In this document: one piece after another, positions 56,025 through 64,000 of the stretch
Layout: each line of letters begins with the position of its first letter
How positions within the stretch are numbered: position 1 is the stretch's first letter
Assembly (NCBI GenBank): GCA_026210745.1
Contig: CP110632.1
Span: 3,719,001-3,783,000 of the forward strand
DNA from: Exobasidium rhododendri
Lineage: Eukaryota; Basidiomycota; Exobasidiomycetes; Exobasidiales; Exobasidiaceae
Direction of reading: 5' to 3'
DNA length: 64,000 nt
Notes under the pieces: model-generated
What the model was told of the DNA's origin: nothing
Databases searched by the model: none
What the model saw: the letters and a program-made list of their open reading frames with translations, nothing else
Made by a program: the position numbers and the translations under genes

Positions 56025-56854
56025 CGATGGGGAGCAATGCTTATAGTGAGGAAGAGGTGAGTGTCAATGGCTCCGATGGAAAGTAGTGCACCTCTGGATA
56101 TCTTCAGTGTATCCCCCCCCCTTTGTTGCCATGAACATTATATTATCTGGGATACTGCGACATTGAGAACAAAGGATTGAATGTGGCTTCACCTCTTCCC
56201 TTTGTTCCTTCCGTTTTGACCTCATTCTTCATCGATTGGGCGCAATATCACCTATCTCTCTGCATCAACAAGCGTGCGGCTCACTCCACAGGCAGAGTCA
56301 CAGTCTATCATCTATTTGTGATTCTTTTGTTGGCCACTTGAACACCTTATCTTACGTTCCGATCATGAGCTATCCCACGAGAGCTCATGCTGACGGGAAG
56401 AAGGGGCACTAATAAAGTTGCAAAAGACCATACACACGTGGGCATTGTCTATGCGTGCGTAACGGAATCACGGCAAGCTAATTTTATCCTGCTGACTTAT
56501 ATAGACTACTGTATTTAGACATCCAGGGCGCGCCTTTTGCAATTTATTGGTGGGAAGCGATCAGCGGCGCACTCGATCACCTTACTCAGTCGGCTTTCCC
56601 TCCCATTCCGATATCATTGTCTTACTCGACCATCGCCTCATCTGTGAACTGACGATTCGGCTCTGAAGAATCGCATAGCGGAAGCAAATTCTTTCTTCAG
56701 GTGGATTGGACAGGATGAAAGACGCTATTTGATTCCGAATAATAGAAGAGACGACAAAAGAACAAGAAAGCCAGTTGCAGCTTCAAGAAAGTCTTTCTTT
56801 CCATCCACGCTGCCCAATTTTGCCCTCCCCTCTACCCTTCGTTGTCAAGCGAAG
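56025..56854. promoter_or_regulatory. Divergent region between PRM1 and the EST1/SMG7 gene
   Basis: 830 bp up to the first in-frame ATG of the downstream gene. That gene's frame is open from 56729, so part of this may be coding through a spliced 5' exon. A run of about eleven C lies near 56113. I found no convincing pheromone-response element. Confidence 0.35.
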
Positions 56855-59638
56855 ATGGAGGTATCAGGAGGAAAGCATCAACCGACAGAGACATCTCAGG
56901 AAACTCGCCTGTCAACTCTACTACGGGAAACAAAGACGCTCAAAGCCAAACTTCGAGCTGAACGTCAGGAGAATAAAGGACAAAGCCACCCTTCGTTGGT
57001 ACTGGCACGAAAGTCGTTGAGAAATGCATACCTCAAATTGCTCTTCAACTTTCCTTTCAGTAGTAGAGGGCGAGGGGTAGATAGCCAGCTATGGATCGAG
57101 ACATCACATCCGGGTGTGCACGTATTTCGCAGTGTCTTGAGTCAGCTAGAAAAGCAAATCAAGACGATACAAAGTGGTGAATCGCACACACAAGGACGTC
57201 GCCAGGACGGTATCAGTAATGGAGAGGCAAACAAGCAGCTAGCACAATTGATGCAAAAGTATGCTCGAGTCGCAGGTCCATTCCGTGCCTACCTTGCCGA
57301 GGAAGAAATGTTCTGGAGGGAATTGGTCGGCAGGATGGTCAGAGTATTCAACATCGAAGAAGCAAAACCAAGTCTCCAATTGCTGGGCATCGTCTGTGAT
57401 AGAAAGGCTGTCCATGACCTCAATAACGATGCCTCGTCGACAGGTTTCGACCGCGTCATTGGAGCAGATGCTGAAGGTGGAGATTTGGAGCTGCAGAGTA
57501 AGGTTCCGGCCAACGCCGCTCGTCTGATGGAAATCATACATAAAGGCTTGCTATGCTGCGGAGATCTTGCGAGGTATAGGGAGTTGTACAAGCAAGATCG
57601 GAAGGATGAGCCACACGTAAAAGGCAATCACGCACATCGAGGAGGTAAAAGGGGAGGAAGGGGAGGAGGACAGGTGAATCGCGTGAATACCCTCTCGTTG
57701 ATTGACAAGGAGAATGCTGGTAAGGACTATACGGTAGCCCGACAATGCTACGAGCAAGCCAGAGCTATTCTGCCTTCGAATGGGCAAGCTTCCAATGCCC
57801 TTGCTGTGCTCGCCATGTACAAGGGCGACCTATTTGCATCCGTCTATCACTATTATCGAGCAATCTGTGTAGTGACACCCTTTGAGCCTGCAGGACCGAA
57901 TCTGGAAGGTATGCTTAGGAGAGTAGTGGAGAATTGGCAAACATCCGGAGAAACACTCCCGACGTTCCAATCCTGGAAAGAACTGGAAAAACAAAAGGAA
58001 TCTTTATTCAGCGATCTCGTTATTTTACATGGACACTTCTACATCTCGACTGAGAAGCCTTTGCCACTCGAGTTTACGCAAACTTGTCACGAGACCATCT
58101 CCTCCCTGCTCACTCGTAAAGCCTTGGCAGCTGACACGATTGTGCAGATTGTGGTGACTGCCATTGCTTCACTGTGGACACGCCGATTATGGAGAGGGAA
58201 AGAGGATGGAGGAATTTCCTCAAGCATCAATTCTGAGCAGCAAATCTTACTGCACCTCGTTGGCTTATTCAAGCTTCTTGCAAAGGTGGGCACCTTGGAG
58301 ACGAGAGATGCAATGGAGGCGTCAAAGACAACGTCTTCCACCGATTTGAGAGAGTCAGACCCTCCTATCAATGTGGCGAATAATATTACTGCCGCCTTTA
58401 GGAGAATGCTGCCCGCACTTCGAATAGCTTCCAAATGGATCAAAAGCCAGCTTGAGTACCTTGAACGGAGCAGAGGATTACTACCCAAAGAGCAAGGCTC
58501 CAGTCAAGAGAACGCAGAGGCAATGTTGCTCTTCTCTGAGCAGAGGAAATTACTAGCATCCGCTATCGGCCAGCTCTGGTCTGAATACGTAAGCTTTTTG
58601 AACATGATCCGATTTGCGTTCCCCTTTGATCAGCTGCCGAAATTAGGAACCGTCGGCCAGAGTGGAATGACTAGTCTGAACTTTGAAGAAGATCGCGATA
58701 TGAAGGGATTCGTTCCTATGAAAAAGGCGATGCTGGTAGATGCAAAGAGCGACGGGGCAAAAGAGAGTCAACTCCATCCCAATGAAGAGCAGCTCATCCG
58801 TATTGCCGACTTACTCATCGACGCAAAGGTCATTGCCGAATTCCCGTCCAGCCCTATCGCCTTTGACAACGTCAAGAACCACTTCTATCTGGTGGAGGAT
58901 GTTGGCGTGACAGTCGAGACAGAGGGAAATGTAGCAAAGGCCGGCGTGACATTGACCGAGGATCAGGTCGTGCCCGCACAGAACGAGGACAGTAAATGGG
59001 AGAATGGGAGTGAAAGTACAGAAGATGCGGTTGACTTGGCCATGAGAGCAGTGGATGAGCGACGTCGAGCGCTGGGAACAAACAGTGCCCAGAATGCAGA
59101 TGGAAGTGAGGAAGAGGAGGAGGATGACGATGACGATGATGGCGAGATCATTCTCATACCTTCTATTGCTTCTGCGTCGCTCCTGGAAAAGCACCAAAGA
59201 AGGACAACAATGAAGCCTATCCACATACCCAGCGCAAATGCCATGGTCGAAAGGCAGAGCAGCAGAGAAGAGCCCTTGACAGCGCAGCATCTCCTGTTGC
59301 AAGTCATCAACGGAACGAAGACGCCTTCCAAAGCTGGCGGCGTTGTAGGAGATTCATTTCCCACAGCGTCTCCTTCGACACCTCAGCCTCAATTGTTGTT
59401 TGGAGGTGTTACTTCCTCTACATCGCAAATTTCCTTTGCGTCTTTAGCTCATCATGGCGGTGCATGGGACGGCAACGAAGCCTTGCATTTCATGAATCAA
59501 CAGCAACAGCAACAGCACAATTCGCAGCAACAATCACAACCACAACAACCTCTCTATCCTTCCGCCTACCCTACCTTTGGATCTACTACACCCTGGGGTC
59601 CCCCCAGCGGAGATCATGGCAGTGCAGACTGGCGATGA
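56855..59638 (+). CDS. EST1/SMG7-type 14-3-3-like and TPR protein
   Basis: A single-exon frame of 927 residues from the first ATG (MEVSGGKHQPTE). The EST1 N-terminal region includes ARKSLRNAYLKLLFNFPFSS and EEEMFWRELVGRMVRVFNIE. It is followed by LLCCGDLARYRELYKQ and the TPR-like YEQARAILPSNGQASNALAV, then LAMYKGDLFASVYHYYRAIC, the strongest family match. SMG5/6/7 proteins bind phosphorylated Upf1 in nonsense-mediated decay; Est1 acts at telomerase. The C-terminus is acidic (EEEEEDDDDDDGE) and then Gln-rich, with no PIN domain, so SMG7-like is the better label. The true start may be upstream. Confidence 0.83.
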   Translation: MEVSGGKHQPTETSQETRLSTLLRETKTLKAKLRAERQENKGQSHPSLVLARKSLRNAYLKLLFNFPFSSRGRGVDSQLWIETSHPGVHVFRSVLSQLEKQIKTIQSGESHTQGRRQDGISNGEANKQLAQLMQKYARVAGPFRAYLAEEEMFWRELVGRMVRVFNIEEAKPSLQLLGIVCDRKAVHDLNNDASSTGFDRVIGADAEGGDLELQSKVPANAARLMEIIHKGLLCCGDLARYRELYKQDRKDEPHVKGNHAHRGGKRGGRGGGQVNRVNTLSLIDKENAGKDYTVARQCYEQARAILPSNGQASNALAVLAMYKGDLFASVYHYYRAICVVTPFEPAGPNLEGMLRRVVENWQTSGETLPTFQSWKELEKQKESLFSDLVILHGHFYISTEKPLPLEFTQTCHETISSLLTRKALAADTIVQIVVTAIASLWTRRLWRGKEDGGISSSINSEQQILLHLVGLFKLLAKVGTLETRDAMEASKTTSSTDLRESDPPINVANNITAAFRRMLPALRIASKWIKSQLEYLERSRGLLPKEQGSSQENAEAMLLFSEQRKLLASAIGQLWSEYVSFLNMIRFAFPFDQLPKLGTVGQSGMTSLNFEEDRDMKGFVPMKKAMLVDAKSDGAKESQLHPNEEQLIRIADLLIDAKVIAEFPSSPIAFDNVKNHFYLVEDVGVTVETEGNVAKAGVTLTEDQVVPAQNEDSKWENGSESTEDAVDLAMRAVDERRRALGTNSAQNADGSEEEEEDDDDDDGEIILIPSIASASLLEKHQRRTTMKPIHIPSANAMVERQSSREEPLTAQHLLLQVINGTKTPSKAGGVVGDSFPTASPSTPQPQLLFGGVTSSTSQISFASLAHHGGAWDGNEALHFMNQQQQQQHNSQQQSQPQQPLYPSAYPTFGSTTPWGPPSGDHGSADWR

Positions 59639-59982
59639 AAGATCCACAGCCGCCAGCACCTACAACAGGCTCTGCACATTCGCCCTATAGATCACCAGTC
59701 TTTTCAAAGCATCTCTTGCCATTCTTACTGAATGTATTCACTGAACCTCGCATGCAAAGACTTTCAAGGTTCAGCGTCCTTGCGGCAAATTCTGCTCGTA
59801 CGACTGAGAAGCACTCATTAATCTTTGCGTGCCGTGCTGGAACGGTTCTTCACAGCTGAAAGAGGCCAAAACGTGTAGAATGAGAATTCCAAGAGTAAAT
59901 GTCTTCTATGATGATGTGTTTGGTGTGTGTCATGGTGAATCTATACGGTCCGATGCAGTCTATTAGTAGAATCGGGTGTCTC
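59639..59982. other. Convergent intergenic region
   Basis: 344 bp between the stops of the EST1/SMG7 gene and the cyclotransferase-like gene. Nothing recognisable. Confidence 0.4.
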
Positions 59983-60615
59983 TCAGGAGTACCACTTTGC
60001 ATCCTTGCCGCTATTAGCAAAGTCGGCGAAATCCCACACTCGAGGCTCCAGAAGATCAATGGAGGCCTTCCACAGATAGACGTTGGCGAATTCCTGAGCC
60101 TGGGTCTTCATCAGTTGAGCGATTCTATTGGTATCGAGCTTTGACAAGATATGACCCATACTTTCATCTCGAGGTCGTTTGTCGTTCGTCAGTGCGGGTA
60201 CAGAATCATCTGCAATGACATTGACGCCCGTGCGAACGTATTCGTCGCCCTCGAATGCGTCCAATTTGATGACATCGCTCGCCGTCAGGCCCCTTGCAAC
60301 TGTCCCCCTCACTGCTTCTGCTACGACCACCGCTGGCGCCTCTTGTGTATTCCCATTGGTGCTGCTCGCGCTGCTCCTTAACTTTTTCATGATGCTGTCG
60401 CTCTGCTCACGTGCGACCATGCCAGGGTAGTCCTCATTTGTGATATGATGGATCACATAGCCAGGTAAGATGGCAGGTTGTATCTGCACATGAGCGCCAT
60501 CATTTCGAATCACGTTGGAAAGGATTCTGGGATGTACGAGCGTGCCGAAGAAGAAGAGTGTGTATGTCCCGTCGTCATTTGCGACGGCAGAAGTGTCGGT
60601 GGGCGATGTTGCCAT
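59983..60615 (-). CDS. Gamma-glutamylcyclotransferase / AIG2-like protein
   Basis: The frame has 210 residues from MATSPTDTS; an ATG at 60639 would add eight. The substrate-binding motif of the fold is YTLFFFGTLVHPRIL (family YxxYGxL). VIHHITNEDYPGMV and the catalytic-region glutamate in LDAFEGDEYVRTGV follow. AIG2/GGCT-fold enzymes release 5-oxoproline from gamma-glutamyl amines or peptides; the exact substrate is unknown. The start was placed inside the frame because the upstream part (His/Thr repeats) comes from a GT-rich repeat. Confidence 0.78.
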   Translation of the reverse strand: MATSPTDTSAVANDDGTYTLFFFGTLVHPRILSNVIRNDGAHVQIQPAILPGYVIHHITNEDYPGMVAREQSDSIMKKLRSSASSTNGNTQEAPAVVVAEAVRGTVARGLTASDVIKLDAFEGDEYVRTGVNVIADDSVPALTNDKRPRDESMGHILSKLDTNRIAQLMKTQAQEFANVYLWKASIDLLEPRVWDFADFANSGKDAKWYS

Positions 60616-60916
60616 TTCCCTCTCCAGACGAAAGGCCATCCCCAGCGATCTCCTATGAGCGTGCGTGTGTGCGTGTGTTTGTGTGTCGCGAAGCAGATAA
60701 GGGAACGAAGGCCAAACTTCCCATGCACGTAGACGGTTCCACGCTAACGAGCGCGCTTGGATCAATTTACTGATTCTGACGTCTTCAGTACAGCCTTGGC
60801 AGGGATGAAGAGGTACGGGCAGAACGAAGAAGGGAGAATTGCAGGCACAGGTAGAGCCAGAAACCCTCCTTCAGTCCCACTTCCTCAAGCAGTCCCCTGT
60901 TCTTTTTTCGACTTAC
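60616..60916. promoter_or_regulatory. Divergent region with GT-rich repeat and possible uORF of the Yvc1 gene
   Basis: A GT/GC dinucleotide-like tract lies at about 60658-60692. An ATG at 60805 opens a 41-codon frame ending at 60930, overlapping the chosen Yvc1 start (60917) in another frame. Confidence 0.45.
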
Positions 60917-63900
60917 ATGCCTCATTTTGAACGGCGGAGGGAGACGAAGGCCAAGCCCGACTCCTTTGAGATCGAAGAGACTTCAGCGGTCGACGACATT
61001 CAGGCCAACTCTTTGCAAGCCCATACTTTGGTATCGCCTCGAAGTATCACTGTCTTGATTCTTAGAATTAGAGCTCTGGTCACTGAATGGATCAAGATTG
61101 AGATCGACGAAGACACCATCACCAGTGCCGAGGGTATTATAAATGAAAATGTAGTCCGGACATTCATGCAGGCGGGGGGTGACCTATGCGATGCTATCCC
61201 CTTTGCGCTTCTGGAGGCTAGAAAAGGTTTTGTCATGTGCGTACAAAGCGAATGGGCAAGGGACGTGCTCTCCAAAAGAGTTCCTCTTCATTAATCTTAA
61301 ATACAACCTCCTCAGGGACGCACGATCCAAGGACTGTACTCTCAATGAGCAAAGAGCATTAGCTTGTGAGATTCTTGCACGAAGGGCAGTGGCTCTAGCA
61401 GAGTCGTCTTCGATGCAAGGTAGGGAAGAGTGCTTGACCAAGCAGTCAACGCACATCAGTCTCAGCAAGAGGTTTGTTCAATTGGAAGAAGACGGGGACA
61501 GAAGTATGCCTACAAGTGCTATGGAAAGTGCAGTGGATCAAAACTGGTGAGTCCTCGTGTTGTCGGGCGAGCATAATGGCTGGATGCTGAGAAGTCGTGT
61601 TTCTGGAACGTAGCGTCATCTTTCTCTCTGGTCCGGAAGCTCAACGATGTGCAGAGGATATCTGGAAAGGAAGTAAGTAGCTCTTCAGCCTGACCGGGAG
61701 ATTAGGACTGATACCAACTGACACGTACTCTCACCAGGACTGACGCAGACGTTCCACCCTTCTGGCCTGGTATTTTTTGAGCCGCATCAGCCAAGCAAGC
61801 CGTCCTTTCTTGGCTGCCTCGACCCGAACAGACTGTCTGTTCCACAGTATTCGTACTATTCCGGACTCATCATTCATATTGCTTTGATTGTCATCTACAC
61901 GTTCAGTACATTGGAATACACTGGACTGGATTATTGGGAAATCGCACTGTGGATCACAGCAGCTGGCTATCTTCTTGATGATCTTACCCGGTGGTTCAAA
62001 ATGCGAAGTCTGGACAAGATCAACTCATTCTGGGTTCTCATTGATCTCAGCACAGATGCTCTCTTTGTCACTTCCTTTGTCATTCGTGTTATCGGCTGGC
62101 TGGAAAGGGACGACGACAAAGCAAGCGGTCATCGATTGCTTGCGTTTCAATTCTTGGCTTGCATCGCTCCGTTTCTGTGGATGCAACTGCTCAAGCTCGC
62201 CGATGGCTTTCAGTACTTTGGCGTGATTCAAATTGTGTTGCTGCGAATGCTGCAGGAGACTGCCGCCTTCTTCTTGCTCTTGCTCTTGACTGCCGTTGGT
62301 TTTGCTCAATGCTTCTTCGCTCTGGACGCAGCCGATAGTCATCGTGTGGAGAATTCTGTTTCGGTGGTGATCAACATGCTCATGGCCGCCATCTTGGGGA
62401 ATCCCGACTTTGACGCACCTGCCGGCAACTTTGGCCAGCCTTTTGGTCTCATCATGTTCTACTTGTATTCCTTCATTACCGTCATGTTGCTGGCCAACAT
62501 TCTCGTCGCCTTCTTTTCGTCAGCTTACGACAAGACAGTCGACAATGCAACAGACGTTTTTCGTGCGTACTTTTGCTCGAAGGTCGTATCAGCAATTCGC
62601 GCGCCCGACGAGTACGTCTACTTGCCGCCCTTTAACCTCATAGAAGCCTTCCTAATTGCACCGTTTGAACCGGTCTTGCCGACAAAGGTATATGCACAAA
62701 TCAACAATCTTGTTCAAGGGTTCCTGTTCATTGTTCCTCTCAGCTTCATCGCCCTCTACGAAAGCCAAGTGCAAGGCAAGGTGGGTCAAAGAATTCGAAT
62801 GGAGATGCTGGACGATCTTCCAGAAGAAAGGACGAGGCGACTAAGAGAAGCATCCGGTCTGAAATCAAGCATCGAAGATCCGACGTTTGACGACGATGAA
62901 ATCCCTGAAAGCGCAAGTAAGCTGTCGGTAAAGGTCACCCTGAGTAGGGAAGAATTTGCTGCAGCGGCAAAAGAGTATGTTCAGTCGCTGACAGAGCCGA
63001 CCGCCTCGGGTTCCCACGTCTATGCAAGAGGATGGAAGTGGGTAGAAGGTGGCAACCCTCCCTTCACAACCCATCTCAGTCGTACGTTTACCTTGCCTTC
63101 GGTAAAGGCCAACAAGAAAGATGACCAAGACGCTGCTTTGCTTGACTCTATGGCCGTAGCGGAAGACGACAACGACGAAGCTACCACTAGTACATCGGCT
63201 GGAATGACCATCAGTGTGACTCAGACTGTATGCTACTCAGCTACGTGGAAAGTTCCTGTTCTCTATCTTGAGGCAACAGATTCGAGTGAGTATCGCCGGA
63301 GTACTGCAAGTTGCGTAGACAATGAACTTTGACTCATCCCTCTCACCTTTTCTCTCACCTTTTCTCTCTCACTTTCTCTATTTGCGTGAGCTAGGCGGCT
63401 CGCCCCTTTCTGTGGAGGACCTTTGTGCTTCGCCCTTGTTCTTGTCAAAGGAAAGTTCCATTCACGCCTCCAGTCAAGTAGCCGATGGGCTGGCCATCTT
63501 TCCTACCATTAGTATGGGCGAGAACCCAGCCAATGGACATGATAGCGCCTATCTTCACCCATGCGAGACTGCAAAGTGGATTGCAACACTCCTGGAGTCA
63601 GAAAGTAAAAGCGATAGCAGTGTGAGCTTCCTCGAATCTTTCATGATGCTCTGTGGCACGGTTGTCGAAATGCGACCAGGCAACAAGGGTGGACTCGACC
63701 ATGGTGATAAGATTCTCACGTTCAAGGTCGGCAAAGAAGGTAAAGACATGGTCATTTCCAAGGTCAAGTTTACAGAGCTGCTTGGGAAGCTTCCCAAAGT
63801 GAAGGTGAGTGACCACTTAAGGACGACTTTGTCGCTTTGCATGACTCTTACTACCTACATCTTTCCTCCCTTCCGCCCGCCTACTCCAGTCCGAGGAGGA

Positions 63901-64000
63901 GGAAGAAAAAGACAATCGTGCAGTGACTACAAAGGATCTTCAGCTTGTCTTGGACGAACTAAAAGCCTTGCGAGAAGAACTGGCAAACGTCAAGTCAGCT
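60917..64000 (+). CDS. YVC1: Yvc1-like TRP vacuolar cation channel (3' end outside window)
   Basis: Exons 60917-61236, 61316-61546, 61614-61672, 61738-63285, 63395-63804 and 63890-64000 (continuing) give at least 893 residues. The N-terminal linker contains AIPFALLEARKGFVMDARSK and ACEILARRAVALAESSS, typical of fungal TRP channels. Hydrophobic helices run from about residue 245 (LIIHIALIVIYTFSTLE) to 550. The pore region is around ILGNPDFDAPAGNFG, and helix 6 is GLIMFYLYSFITVMLLANIL. Yvc1 releases calcium from the vacuole and is mechanosensitive. The soluble C-terminal part of about 340 residues, ending in an acidic coiled coil (LVLDELKALREELANV), is longer than in yeast (675 total). The start is uncertain because the frame is open upstream to 60809 without an ATG. 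Confidence 0.87.

Noticed and set aside
60478-60773. Plus-strand frames with VRVCVCLC-type sequence
   Set aside because: They are a translation of the GT-rich repeat, not a cysteine-rich peptide gene.

Overview
The window looks like nuclear DNA of a filamentous or dimorphic fungus, most likely a basidiomycete. Ustilaginomycotina is my best guess from the mostly intron-poor genes, short introns with GTGAGT or GTAAGT donors, frequent CGA arginine codons and tight packing. Genus and species cannot be read from it. Evidence for a basidiomycete includes the fungal-only proteins Prm1, ChAPs, DUF4045/gelsolin and Yvc1. There are about 30 protein genes, no rRNA or recognisable tRNA, no transposon and no CRISPR. 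Many convergent pairs end only 37 to 130 bp apart.

Layout, left to right. 1-7.2 kb: a cut-off gene end, a WBP11-like splicing protein (-), an insulin-degrading-enzyme/Ste23 M16 protease with a presequence (+) and a D-amino-acid oxidase (-). 7.3-14.5 kb: Spp2 G-patch protein (+), a CRAL-TRIO protein (-), a 1.9 kb gene-poor gap and transaldolase (+). 14.8-23.3 kb: a six-exon ChAPs exomer adaptor (-), a SAM protein with a C-terminal membrane anchor (+), a Dap1/PGRMC haem protein (-) whose last exon is tandemly duplicated, and an SRRM1-like PWI/RS protein (+). 23.4-32.4 kb: a TPR protein (-), a glycosylated multi-pass membrane protein (+), a cyclophilin with a possible mitochondrial leader (+), a small membrane protein (-) and enolase (-). 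32.8-40.4 kb: choline/ethanolamine kinase (-), GPN2 GTPase (+), a coiled-coil protein (-) and a decayed Zn2Cys6 transcription factor (+). 40.5-48 kb: TTC27/Emw1 (+), Mis12/Mtw1 (-), proteasome beta4 (+) and an acetate/ammonium transporter (-). 48-64 kb: DUF4045/gelsolin (-), Krr1 (+), Prm1 (-), EST1/SMG7 (+), a gamma-glutamylcyclotransferase-like protein (-) and a Yvc1 TRP channel (+, cut by the window end).

The genes are mainly housekeeping: splicing and RNA processing (WBP11, Spp2, SRRM1, Krr1, SMG7), carbon metabolism (transaldolase, enolase, acetate uptake), membrane lipid and traffic (choline kinase, CRAL-TRIO, ChAPs, Dap1) and mating or cell fusion (Ste23-like protease, Prm1). They are not arranged as a metabolic cluster.

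The most unusual signal is exon architecture. Enolase is split at its 5' end into exons of 30, 6, 49, 25, 9 and 62 nt, and the acetate transporter carries a 7-nt internal exon. Each microexon restores residues conserved in its family. The other points of interest are the duplicated Dap1 terminal exon, the transcription-factor pseudogene with a zinc-cluster Cys to Ser change, and the dual-start cyclophilin. All exon coordinates were deduced by eye from splice signals and family conservation, without transcript data.
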